Notes under the pieces: model-generated
Seen by the model: only the letters and a program-made list of their open reading frames with translations
Database searches by the model: none
What the model was told of the DNA's origin: nothing
Position numbers and translations under genes: made by a program
In this document: in pieces, positions 6,798 through 13,263 of the stretch
How positions within the stretch are numbered: the first letter of the stretch is position 1
How the letters are laid out: every line of letters starts with the position of its first letter
Assembly (NCBI GenBank): GCA_964557295.1
Contig: CAZKZP010000064.1
Coordinates: forward strand, 1-13,997
Direction of reading: 5' to 3'
Length of the DNA: 13,997 bases
Source of the DNA: JBFMHP01 sp964557295
GTDB taxonomy: Bacteria; Pseudomonadota; Gammaproteobacteria; RBG-16-57-12

Positions 6798-9700
6798 ATG
6801 ACATCAATGAAGATCGCGCACTTGAAATCCGTGACCAACAACGCCGCCGACATCGCCTTCCAATCCGCCTCCTACGACATCTGGGACAAGAAATATCGCC
6901 TGAAGAAAAAGGACGGCACGATCCTGGATCAGGACATCGACGACACCTACAAGCGCGTGGCCAAGGCCCTGGCCGAGGTCGAAACCTCCCCGGAAAAACA
7001 GCAGGAGTGGGAAGAGAAGTTCCTCTGGGCCCTGCGCCGCGGCGCCATCCCGGCAGGACGCATCACCTCCAACGCCGGCGCCCTGGCCTACAAGCCCGCC
7101 ACCTCCACGATCAACTGCACCGTCTCCGGCACCATCCGTGATTCCATGGACGACATCCTGCAAAAGGTCCACGAGGCCGGGCTCACGCTCAAGGCCGGCT
7201 GCGGCATCGGTTATGAATTCTCCACGCTGCGCCCGAAAGGCGCGTTTGTCGCCGGCGCCGGCGCCTACACCTCCGGCCCGCTCTCGTTCATGGATATCTA
7301 CGACAAGATGTGCTTCACCGTCTCCAGCGCCGGCGGCCGCCGTGGCGCGCAGATGGCCACCTTCGACGTGAGCCACCCCGATGTGACGGACTTCATCCGC
7401 GCCAAGCGCGAGTCCGGCCGCCTGCGCCAGTTCAACCTCTCGCTGCTGGTCACCCAGGAATTCATGGAAGCGGTCAAAAGCGACGCCGACTGGCATCTGA
7501 TCTTCCCGCTCACCGAGAAGGAAGTCGAAGCCGACCGCCTCGATCTCAACGATCCCGCGCAAGTGATCTGGCGCGAGTGGCCCGCCAAGAACGACTACCT
7601 CGCCGACGCCTCCGGCCTGGTCGCCTGCAAGGTCTACAAGACCATCCGCGCCCGGCGCCTGTGGGACATGATCATGGCCTCCACCTATGATTTCGCCGAG
7701 CCCGGCTTCATCCTGATCGACAAGGTCAACGAGATGAACAACAACTGGTTCTGCGAAAACGTGCGCGCGACCAATCCATGCGTGACCGCCGATACCTGGG
7801 TGCAAACGGCGTATGGTCCGCGCCAAGTGAGTGATCTGATCGGCGCACCTTTCCGCGCGCGTGTTGATGGACAGGACCATGCCACCGGAGCCGAAGGCTT
7901 CTTCAAGACCGCCACCAAGGCCGTGGTGCGCTTGCGCACCGCCGAGGGGTATTCCCTGCGCTTGACCGCTGATCACCGTGTGCGTCGCGTCACCAAGTTT
8001 ACGCGCCATACCACAGCGACCGAATGGTGTGCCGCCGGTGAGTTGAAGTCTGGCGATCGCGTTCTGCTCAACGACCATCGCCATAACGCCCAATGGTCGG
8101 GCGCCCATACTGCAGAGGAAGGTTATTTGATGGGCCTGCTGGTTGGCGATGGTACGCTCAAGACGGATAAGGCCGTGTTGTCGGTGTGGCAGCCCGCCGC
8201 GGTTGCTAATGGTGTTTCTGCTGAATTGAGCAACGGTGTTCGCGCCGTCATGGCAGAGGCGTTGAAGGCCGCCCACACCTTGCCGCATCGCAGCGATTTC
8301 TCCGGCTGGCACGAAGTAGCAGGCCGCAACGAATTCCGACTGTCACTGGGCGCTTTGAAAGATCTGTGTGAAAGGCTGGGCATGAGCCCCGGTAACAAGA
8401 CCATCACGCCAGCCATCGAAAAGTCCTCCAGCGATTTCCATCGTGGCTTCTTGCGCGGTTTGTTCGATGCCGACGGTTCAGTGCAAGGAGCTCAGCAGAA
8501 AGGCGTCAGTGTGCGCCTCGCGCAGTCGGACGCAGTGTGCCTCGAAGCGGTGCAGCGCATGCTGCTGCGCCTGGGGGTATATTCCAGTGTCTATCGCGAT
8601 CGCCGAATCGCGGGAGAAAGCCTGCTGCCGGATGGTAGGGGTGGCATGACGAATTATCCCACCAAGGCCCAGCACGAGCTGGTCATCAGTGGTGAAAACC
8701 TCCAGACCTTCGCACAACAGATCGGTTTTGCTGACAGTGACAAAGCTCAGCGTTTGGAAACCGCGCTAGCGCGTTATCAGCGCAGTCTAAATCGCGAGCG
8801 GTTTGTTGCGCGCGTCACTGGCGTCGAGGAGGATGGCACTGAAGACGTGTACGACGTGCAAGTGCCTGGCATTAATACCTTTGATGCAAACGGCTTGCAC
8901 GCACATAATTGTGGTGAGCAACCACTTCCGCCCTACGGCGCCTGCCTGCTCGGCTCGGTGAACCTCACCAAGTTCGTGCGCAGTCCCTTCACCGAAAACG
9001 CGCATTTCGATTGGGACGAATATCGCAAGGTCGTCGCCATCTTCACGCGCATGCTCGACAACGTCGTCGAAATCAGCGGCCTGCCGCTCGAACAGCAGCG
9101 CGCGGAGATCATCGGCAAGCGCCGCCACGGCATGGGCTATCTCGGCCTCGGCTCGGCCATGACCATGCTCGGAATGAAATACGGCGCGCCCGAATCGCTG
9201 GAATTCACCGAGCGCGTCACGCGCGAGCTGGCCGTCGAAGGCTGGAAGGTCGGCGTGGAATTGGCCCAGGAAAAAGGCATCGCCCCGGTGCTGGATCAGG
9301 AATACACCGTCAGCGCCGAGATGCTGCGCAAACGTCCCGAGATGAAAAAAGACGGCTGGAAGATCGGCGACAAACTCAAAGGCAAGGTGCTGCTGGCCAA
9401 ATACAGCCGCTACATGCAGCGCGTGGCGCAAGTCGCGCCCGAAGTGGTCGAGCAGATCGCCGCGCACGGCGCGCGTTTCACGCATCACAGCTCCATCGCG
9501 CCCACCGGCACCATCTCGCTCTCGCTCGCCAACAACGCCAGCAACGGCATCGAACCGAGCTTCGCGCACCACTACTCGCGCAACGTCATCCGCGAAGGCA
9601 AGAAGTCCAAGGAAAAGGTCGACGTCTTCTCCTTCGAGCTGCTTGCCTACCGCGAACTGATCAACGCGAAGGCGATGCCGTATTCCGACAAGACCGAAGA

Positions 9701-10091
9701 ACAGCTGCCGGATTACTTCATCACCGCCGAAGACATCTCACCGAAAGAACACGTCGACGTGCAGGCCGCCGCGCAGAAATGGATCGACTCATCGATCTCC
9801 AAAACCGCGAACGTCCCCACGGATTATCCGTATGAGAAATTCAAGGACATCTATCTCTACGCCTACGACCAAGGCCTGAAGGGCTGCACCACCTTCCGCT
9901 TCAACCCCGAAGCCTTCCAAGGCGTCTTGGTCAAAGAGAAAGACCTGGAAAACACCCTCTACCGCTTCACGCTGGATGACGGAACCGTGGTCGAACTCAA
10001 AGGCAACGAAGAGATCGAATACGACGGCGAAATCCACACCGCCGCCAACCTCTACGATGCCCTGAAGGAAGGTTACTACGGCAAGTTTTAA
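6798..10091 (+). CDS. nrdJa: Class II (B12-dependent) ribonucleotide reductase catalytic subunit NrdJa, interrupted by an intein
   Basis: The translated product has 1097 residues; removing the 377-residue intein leaves a 720-residue reductase. This makes deoxyribonucleotides from ribonucleotides using adenosylcobalamin and needs no oxygen. Visible motifs are the redox cysteine Cys107 (STINCTVSGT), the glycine-rich region GCGIGYEFSTLRPKGA, the radical-site motif NPC|GEQPLPPYGAC with catalytic Cys705 (328 after splicing) and redox partner Cys716, the phosphate-binding motif APTGTISL, and GCTTFRFNPEA near the C-terminus. The protein ends after a short extension; the TSCPD and cysteine tail are supplied by the separate nrdJb, as in the split NrdJ of Pseudomonas. 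AGAGGGG lies just before the ATG at 6798; an ATG at 6807 (MKIAHLK) is also possible. No B12 riboswitch was recognised upstream. Confidence 0.95.
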   Translation: MTSMKIAHLKSVTNNAADIAFQSASYDIWDKKYRLKKKDGTILDQDIDDTYKRVAKALAEVETSPEKQQEWEEKFLWALRRGAIPAGRITSNAGALAYKPATSTINCTVSGTIRDSMDDILQKVHEAGLTLKAGCGIGYEFSTLRPKGAFVAGAGAYTSGPLSFMDIYDKMCFTVSSAGGRRGAQMATFDVSHPDVTDFIRAKRESGRLRQFNLSLLVTQEFMEAVKSDADWHLIFPLTEKEVEADRLDLNDPAQVIWREWPAKNDYLADASGLVACKVYKTIRARRLWDMIMASTYDFAEPGFILIDKVNEMNNNWFCENVRATNPCVTADTWVQTAYGPRQVSDLIGAPFRARVDGQDHATGAEGFFKTATKAVVRLRTAEGYSLRLTADHRVRRVTKFTRHTTATEWCAAGELKSGDRVLLNDHRHNAQWSGAHTAEEGYLMGLLVGDGTLKTDKAVLSVWQPAAVANGVSAELSNGVRAVMAEALKAAHTLPHRSDFSGWHEVAGRNEFRLSLGALKDLCERLGMSPGNKTITPAIEKSSSDFHRGFLRGLFDADGSVQGAQQKGVSVRLAQSDAVCLEAVQRMLLRLGVYSSVYRDRRIAGESLLPDGRGGMTNYPTKAQHELVISGENLQTFAQQIGFADSDKAQRLETALARYQRSLNRERFVARVTGVEEDGTEDVYDVQVPGINTFDANGLHAHNCGEQPLPPYGACLLGSVNLTKFVRSPFTENAHFDWDEYRKVVAIFTRMLDNVVEISGLPLEQQRAEIIGKRRHGMGYLGLGSAMTMLGMKYGAPESLEFTERVTRELAVEGWKVGVELAQEKGIAPVLDQEYTVSAEMLRKRPEMKKDGWKIGDKLKGKVLLAKYSRYMQRVAQVAPEVVEQIAAHGARFTHHSSIAPTGTISLSLANNASNGIEPSFAHHYSRNVIREGKKSKEKVDVFSFELLAYRELINAKAMPYSDKTEEQLPDYFITAEDISPKEHVDVQAAAQKWIDSSISKTANVPTDYPYEKFKDIYLYAYDQGLKGCTTFRFNPEAFQGVLVKEKDLENTLYRFTLDDGTVVELKGNEEIEYDGEIHTAANLYDALKEGYYGKF
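7779..8909 (+). other. Intein with LAGLIDADG homing endonuclease inside NrdJa
   Basis: The intein runs from Cys328 to Asn704, 377 residues. All splicing blocks look intact: block A starts with Cys328 (CVTADTWVQTA), block B has TADH (Thr390, His393), block F reads DVYDVQVPGINTFDANGL, and block G ends HAHN before Cys705 as the +1 nucleophile. The endonuclease has both LAGLIDADG motifs with their acidic residues: YLMGLLVGDG (Asp451) and FLRGLFDADG (Asp559). It should therefore both splice and cut intein-free alleles. Insertion lies between Pro and Cys of the NPCGE active-site motif, so the reductase's radical cysteine is also the extein nucleophile for splicing. Its third-codon positions are less GC-biased than those of the flanking exteins, which supports horizontal arrival. 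Confidence 0.95.
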
Positions 10092-10100
10092 CAGGCTGCG

Positions 10101-10203
10101 GCCCCCTCTCCCTCAGGGAGAGGGCGGGGGTGAGGGGATGAATAAATTGCAACTGCGTGAGTAGATCCCCTCATCCTAACCTTCTCCCTAAGGGAGAAGG
10201 GAC
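10101..10203. repeat. Inverted pair of dispersed hairpin repeats between nrdJa and nrdJb
   Basis: The first arm has CCCTCTCCC-TCA-GGGAGAGGG (10104-10124) followed by CGGGGGTGAGGGGAT. The second, inverted, has ATCCCCTCATCCTAA followed by CCTTCTCCC-TAA-GGGAGAAGG (10180-10200). The two copies lie tail to tail around about 25 bases and could fold together into one long stem. The CCCTCTCCC/GGGTGAGGG type is common as an intergenic repeat in proteobacteria. No U-tract follows either hairpin, so it is not an obvious terminator. Confidence 0.8.
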
Positions 10204-10261
10204 TGACACAAAACAAGACACAACCCCACGGCGCAACCAACCCGCCGAACGGAGAAAAAAC

Positions 10262-10969
10262 ATGGCAATCAAAATCGAAAAGAAAATCGTCGGCTTCAAC
10301 GTCGCCAAACCCGAAGACGAAGCCGCACTGGCCAAGAAGATCGAAAAAGAAGAGAAAAAATCCGCCGACGCCAAAGTCGTGCAAATGCACGAAAAACTCG
10401 AGCGCCCGGAAATGCTCATCGGCTCCACCTACAAGATCCGCACCCCGCTCACCGAGCACTCCTTGTACGTCACCATCAACGACGTCGTGCTCAACGCCGG
10501 CACCAAACACGAACTGCGCCGCCCGTTCGAAATCTTCATCAACTCGAAAAACATGGACCACTTCCAGTGGATCGTCGCCCTCACGCGAATTATTTCAGCT
10601 GTATTCCGCAAAGGCGGCGATGTCACCTTCCTCGTCGAAGAACTGCGCTCCGTTTTTGATCCGCGCGGCGGCTACTTCAAAAAAGGCGGCAAATACATGC
10701 CCTCGCTCGTCGCCGAAATCGGTGATGTCATCGAGCGCCACATGCGCATGATCGGCCTGCTCAAAGACGACGGCCTCGACGAACACCAAAAGAAACTCAT
10801 CGCCGAAAAACGCGCCGAATTCGAAGGCGCCCTGAAGCAAGCCGAGGCCTCCGAAAGCAACAGCTTCCCCGCCGGCGCCGCCTTGTGCAGCAAGTGCAAC
10901 ACCAAAGCCATGGTCAAAATGGACAACTGCATGACCTGCCTCAACTGCGGCGAATCAAAGTGCGGCTAA
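10262..10969 (+). CDS. nrdJb: NrdJb, C-terminal component of the split class II ribonucleotide reductase
   Basis: The 235-residue protein carries the TSCPD-type domain that ends single-chain NrdJ proteins, with TYKIRTPLTEHSLYVTIND (about residues 59-77), then GTKHELRRPFEIFINSKN and FDPRGGYFKKGGK. The C-terminus has four clustered cysteines (CSKCNTKAMVKMDNCMTCLN) followed by CGESKCG. The last cysteine pair is expected to re-reduce the active-site disulfide of NrdJa after each turnover, and the other cysteines may bind zinc. Residues 1-45 are rich in Lys and Glu and probably helical. GGAG lies eight bases before the ATG at 10262. Separation from nrdJa by 170 bases holding a repeat pair is wider than I would expect for this gene pair. 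A terminator follows at 11008-11155. Confidence 0.92.
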   Translation: MAIKIEKKIVGFNVAKPEDEAALAKKIEKEEKKSADAKVVQMHEKLERPEMLIGSTYKIRTPLTEHSLYVTINDVVLNAGTKHELRRPFEIFINSKNMDHFQWIVALTRIISAVFRKGGDVTFLVEELRSVFDPRGGYFKKGGKYMPSLVAEIGDVIERHMRMIGLLKDDGLDEHQKKLIAEKRAEFEGALKQAEASESNSFPAGAALCSKCNTKAMVKMDNCMTCLNCGESKCG

Positions 10970-11007
10970 ATTGAGGTGAGCGCCATGGAGGGTAACATGA
11001 GCAAATG

Positions 11008-11155
11008 AAACGCCCGATTGATTACGGACACCTCTAAAAATTCAAATTTTGTCATTCCGGCGACTGCCGGAATCCAGTGTTTTAAAGAACTGGACGCAGG
11101 CCTTCGCCGGTGTGACGAATCATAAGAGGTGCCCTAACATCACTCGGGCGTTTTT
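11008..11155 (+). terminator. nrdJb terminator with a mobile element inserted in its loop
   Basis: AAACGCCCGATTGAT (11008-11022) pairs with ATCACTCGGGCGTTT (11139-11153), 14 of 15 bases, and is followed by further Ts (T-tract 11151-11155). Only the 116 bases between the arms are unusual for a terminator, and those are the palindromic element at 11025-11134. Since the insert is itself self-complementary, the terminator stem could still close. Confidence 0.72.
11025..11134. mobile_element. 110-bp MITE-like palindromic element flanked by TA
   Basis: The ends are inverted repeats CGGACACCTCT and AGAGGTGCCC, flanked on both sides by TA (11023-11024 and 11135-11136). Inside are TTCCGGC-GACT-GCCGGAA (11055-11072), CCAGT/ACTGG, and GTCATTCCGGCGA pairing with TCGCCGGTGTGAC. 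TA duplication and no coding capacity suggest a Tc1/IS630-type non-autonomous element. Related blocks occur at 2022-2094 and 4112-4139. Confidence 0.65.
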
Positions 11156-11168
11156 GTGGTGGGGACGG

Positions 11169-11192
11169 GCGCTTCAATCCCTGATTGAGCGC
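11169..11192. other. Hairpin in the leader of the small-gene module
   Basis: GCGCTTCAATC, loop CCT, then GATTGAGCGC forms a stem with one bulged base. No T-tract follows. It lies 42 bases before the small membrane ORF. The gap 11156-11234 holds nothing else that I can support; TATAGG at 11196 is a poor -10. Confidence 0.4.
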
Positions 11193-11234
11193 TGGTATAG
11201 GTAGAGAGGTACATATGGTGACGCAGGAGTCTGC

Positions 11235-11378
11235 ATGTTCCAGTATCAATGCGTTCTGTATAGTATCGGGATAATGATGCTTGGCGGATTTTGTCTAGCG
11301 CCGTATTTTATATTTCTGTCTAATAGACATTCGATGTTAAACAGCCCATACGGAAACGGTCGAGGTAAGAAACGATGA
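11235..11378 (+). CDS. Small single-span membrane protein (47 residues), unknown
   Basis: This short gene has a strong ribosome binding site, AGGAGT, placed seven bases before the ATG at 11235. Its product has a hydrophobic segment, CVLYSIGIMMLGGFCLAP (about residues 6-23) continuing YFIFLS, and then a basic polar tail ending GNGRGKKR. That fits a single membrane helix with a cytoplasmic positive end. Its stop codon overlaps the next gene's start by four bases (ATGA at 11375-11378), which implies coupled translation with the 129-residue protein. I do not recognise a family. It could be a small membrane partner of that protein, or a toxin-like peptide. Confidence 0.65.
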   Translation: MFQYQCVLYSIGIMMLGGFCLAPYFIFLSNRHSMLNSPYGNGRGKKR

Positions 11379-11764
11379 CAAACGCACACGTTACTTTCAG
11401 GCGCCTTGTTCAAGACTCACAGGACTATGGTTCGAATGATGAACATATGGTGTCTCGTGCATTCTTCGACATGAAACTCGGCGATAACGCGTACCAAGGC
11501 CTTAGCGTAGACATTAAGCAACCGGTTGGCTCCAACTTTGAAACATCGCCCCTGGAGATCTCAAAACCAAACGGTTACAACGGTCCGTTCAATCACCAAG
11601 CGTTCCGGGAGGCTGTTGAGAAATATTATCGGAGTCTAGTTGGTTCATCCGGTTCCGGTATCCGTATTTCCGGTGGCGCTTCAAACATTCGTATGCGAAA
11701 TAACACTTTTGTTCAGGAAGCGCATGTGGAGTTCAAGGTGAGCAAAGAAGGCCCTGCGTGGTAA
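11375..11764 (+). CDS. Unknown 129-residue soluble protein
   Basis: I do not recognise this protein. It lacks a signal peptide and membrane segments. Residues 1-65 are polar with short strands (AYQGLSVDIKQPVGSNFETS). A predicted helix, HQAFREAVEKYYRSLVG (about 74-90), is followed by a glycine/serine-rich turn SSGSGIRISGGASNIRMRNN (about 91-110) and a final strand EAHVEFKVS. The start ATG overlaps the stop of the small membrane gene by four bases, so the two are probably made together. The stop codon is ten bases before the conserved TAAC of an attC-like site, the usual end of an integron gene cassette. Codon use is more AT-rich than in the reductase genes upstream. Confidence 0.72.
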   Translation: MTNAHVTFRRLVQDSQDYGSNDEHMVSRAFFDMKLGDNAYQGLSVDIKQPVGSNFETSPLEISKPNGYNGPFNHQAFREAVEKYYRSLVGSSGSGIRISGGASNIRMRNNTFVQEAHVEFKVSKEGPAW

Positions 11765-11774
11765 GAACACCGAA

Positions 11775-11850
11775 TAACGCGTTCAACTCGGTCGTGCAAA
11801 AGCGCCGCTTCGCTCTGTTTTTGCACGCAGGTTAACGCGAACGTTAAGGC
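11775..11850. other. Integron attC-like recombination site (degenerate)
   Basis: The segment has the order expected of attC: TAAC (11775-11778), an L''-like GTTCAACTCGG, a stem GTGCAAAA (11794-11801) with its complement TTTTGCAC, an inner AGCG-CCGCTT-CGCT hairpin, an L'-like AGGTTAAC, and GTTAAGGC (11843-11850) as the R' end. GTTCAAC against GTTAAC leaves one extra base in L'', as in true attC sites. Defects are a short left spacer and one extra A in R' (GTTAAGGC against the usual GTTAGGC). A simple hairpin of other origin is the alternative. Confidence 0.5.
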
Positions 11851-11878
11851 ATTAAAATCAGAGGCTCTGGGTATAAAC

Positions 11879-12325
11879 GTGACCAGCGTAGAAAAAACCG
11901 AAAGTATCAAAGATCTCAAGTTTGATACCCCACTATATGTCGCTGGTGAGATATCCAGTGAGCCGGAAAGGTATTTGGCAGAAAAGCCATATGAGCTGGG
12001 TAAATTTGAATTCTCTATTTTGAAGAAAGGAAAGTTTCGTTCAGACACTTGGTTTCAGCTTGTTTGTGGTGCCACTGTTGGATTAGTTCTAGCAATAGCT
12101 GGAAAGACACTAAATGCGCTTATACAGAAGCAAACACCAACCGTTGAGAATTGGGAGTTATGGTCTGTTGCTGCGGGTGTTGTTCTTGCGGCACTTTTGA
12201 AGTGTGGTAGAAAAACAGATGATGAAAAAGAGTTTGATGAAATTAGGCAATATATCAGCCAGCATTTTGAAAATTCTCCTCGGAGAAGAGTTCACCTTAC
12301 AGGAAGAGAGGAGAAGCAAAAGTGA
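11879..12325 (+). CDS. Unknown protein with two membrane segments
   Basis: The 148-residue product has a soluble N-terminal part (about 1-55), then two hydrophobic segments: FQLVCGATVGLVLAIAG (about 59-75) and WSVAAGVVLAALLKCG (about 94-109). A charged C-terminal tail of about 35 residues is rich in Lys, Arg and Glu. I do not recognise a family. The start is a GTG with a weak upstream AGAGG; the frame is open back to 11765 through the attC-like site, so the true start could be slightly earlier, but no ATG lies there. The stop overlaps the next gene's GTG start by four bases (GTGA, 12322-12325). The two-helix membrane protein and its coupled partner look like a two-gene module. Confidence 0.68.
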   Translation: MTSVEKTESIKDLKFDTPLYVAGEISSEPERYLAEKPYELGKFEFSILKKGKFRSDTWFQLVCGATVGLVLAIAGKTLNALIQKQTPTVENWELWSVAAGVVLAALLKCGRKTDDEKEFDEIRQYISQHFENSPRRRVHLTGREEKQK

Positions 12326-12804
12326 AGATTGACTCCCTTCCAACGCAATATCATCCATTCAAAGAAATCGATATCGGAACGAATCGACTTGTGGATGGAC
12401 AAGTACTTTTCTCTATAAATGAAAATGCTCCCCTACTCATTGGCGCAAATGGTATCCCGAGAATTTGGCTTTCTATTCCAGCAGATGCAAAAGGCGAATC
12501 ATGGCAAATGCTCGTTCGTGACAATAAATCTTTGCATCCCAAAGTTGCTGTGAAGGTAGACGGAGACACCGTCATGATAGACACGCCTGACGGAATAGTA
12601 TTGCGAGTCCGTAAGGAGAATGAGAATCTGGCGAGAGTTAGTCAAATTAACTTACGGCCATTTGGAATTAACATTCACGGCAATGAAGGATCGTTAACCG
12701 TAATGAATAGTAATCTTGCTGGCAATATGTTTATTGGAGTAAAGGTCATGGTCGGTATTGGCGGCGAGCAGACAATGCCTAACAATGCCGTCGAGAAGGA
12801 CTGA
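12322..12804 (+). CDS. Unknown 160-residue protein coupled to the membrane protein
   Basis: I do not recognise this protein. It is soluble, has no signal peptide, and alternates strands and turns, suggesting an all-beta fold: LLIGANGIPRIWLSIPAD (about residues 38-55), KVAVKVDGDTVMIDTPDGIV (about 74-93) and a glycine-rich C-terminus with INIHGNEGSLTVMNSNLAG (about 115-133) and VMVGIGGEQ. The GTG start at 12322 has GGAGAAG about five bases upstream and shares four bases with the preceding stop, which fixes it as co-translated with the two-helix membrane protein. Codon use is AT-rich relative to the core genes. A regulatory or effector partner is possible but unproven. Confidence 0.7.
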   Translation: MKIDSLPTQYHPFKEIDIGTNRLVDGQVLFSINENAPLLIGANGIPRIWLSIPADAKGESWQMLVRDNKSLHPKVAVKVDGDTVMIDTPDGIVLRVRKENENLARVSQINLRPFGINIHGNEGSLTVMNSNLAGNMFIGVKVMVGIGGEQTMPNNAVEKD

Positions 12805-12820
12805 ACCTACCCCGAAATAA

Positions 12821-12858
12821 TTGACACCTCGTTTTTGATCGCTAGACACGAGGTGCCT
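12821..12858. repeat. Hairpin with CACCTC ends, possible insertion-sequence remnant
   Basis: TTGACACCTCGT is answered by ACACGAGGTGCC, giving an 8-bp stem CACCTCGT (12825-12832) with ACGAGGTG (12848-12855). The CACCTC end motif recalls the ends of the element at 11025-11134. An ATG at 12859 opens only 21 codons (MRKEKHTFYNYQ), so any transposase is gone. Confidence 0.4.
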
Positions 12859-12897
12859 TATGAGGAAAGAAAAACATACGTTCTACAATTACCAGCC

Positions 12898-13032
12898 CGT
12901 AGGGCGCATTAGGCGCAAGCCGTAATGCGCCGGATGAAAACGGTGCCGGAGATTGGGTGCGAGATGATTGCGATGACAGGTGTGGATGAGATTACGTTCG
13001 GCGCAATGCGCTTTTGCTTATTGTGCCCTACG
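12898..13032. mobile_element. 135-bp non-coding element with imperfect terminal inverted repeats
   Basis: The left end begins CGTAGGGCGCATTAGG and ends its arm with ATGCGCCG (12932). The right end, reversed, begins CGTAGGGCACAATAAG and ends with TTGCGCCG (12999-13032). About 27 of 35 positions agree. The interior has no credible gene and I see no clear target duplication. GTAGGGCGCATTA-type sequences are a familiar dispersed intergenic repeat in proteobacteria. Confidence 0.6.
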
Positions 13033-13088
13033 CTCTGAGCCGCGAGTTATGCATTCATACATCTAACGCGCACTCTAGGAGAGTGAAT

Positions 13089-13142
13089 ATGGATCTGGTG
13101 ATACCAATCGTTTTTCCAGACTACAAAATTACAGCTCGGTAG
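13089..13142 (+). pseudogene. Truncated coding start (17 codons) cut by a repeat
   Basis: A strong ribosome binding site (AGGAGAG, 13077-13083) with ideal spacing precedes MDLVIPIVFPDYKITAR, which then meets a TAG supplied by the start of the next repeat (TAGGTTGGGCT). The hydrophobic, well-initiated start looks like the beginning of a real protein whose remainder was lost. It may instead be a tiny leader peptide. Confidence 0.35.
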
Positions 13143-13167
13143 GTTGGGCTGACGCAGGAAGCCCAAC
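13143..13167. repeat. GTTGGGCT/AGCCCAAC hairpin repeat
   Basis: Arms at 13143-13150 and 13160-13167 enclose a nine-base loop. This TTGGGCT...AGCCCAA type is a common dispersed repeat. From 13168 to 13263 I see only the ribosome binding site of the next gene; the gene-free stretch 12805-13263 is otherwise filled by the repeats and truncated start listed. Confidence 0.55.
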
Positions 13168-13263
13168 GCCACGCCAGCCGATGCGTCTGGCGAAACATAC
13201 TTTTAGCGCAAAATCTTAGCAGTTGGCGGCCAAATCAATTTTTGACACACAAGGGAGAATGTA

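Noticed and set aside
6804..8312. 502-codon minus-strand open frame opposite nrdJa
   Set aside because: Antisense shadow of a conserved gene, continuing into the intein without any domain of its own.
10985..11008. Seven-residue ORF (MEGNMSK) with GGAGGG before its inner ATG
   Set aside because: Too short to support as a gene and followed directly by the terminator; possibly the trace of a lost gene.
12859..12924. 21-codon ORF after the CACCTCGT hairpin as a transposase start
   Set aside because: The reading frame stops inside the next repeat and the residues match no transposase that I know.
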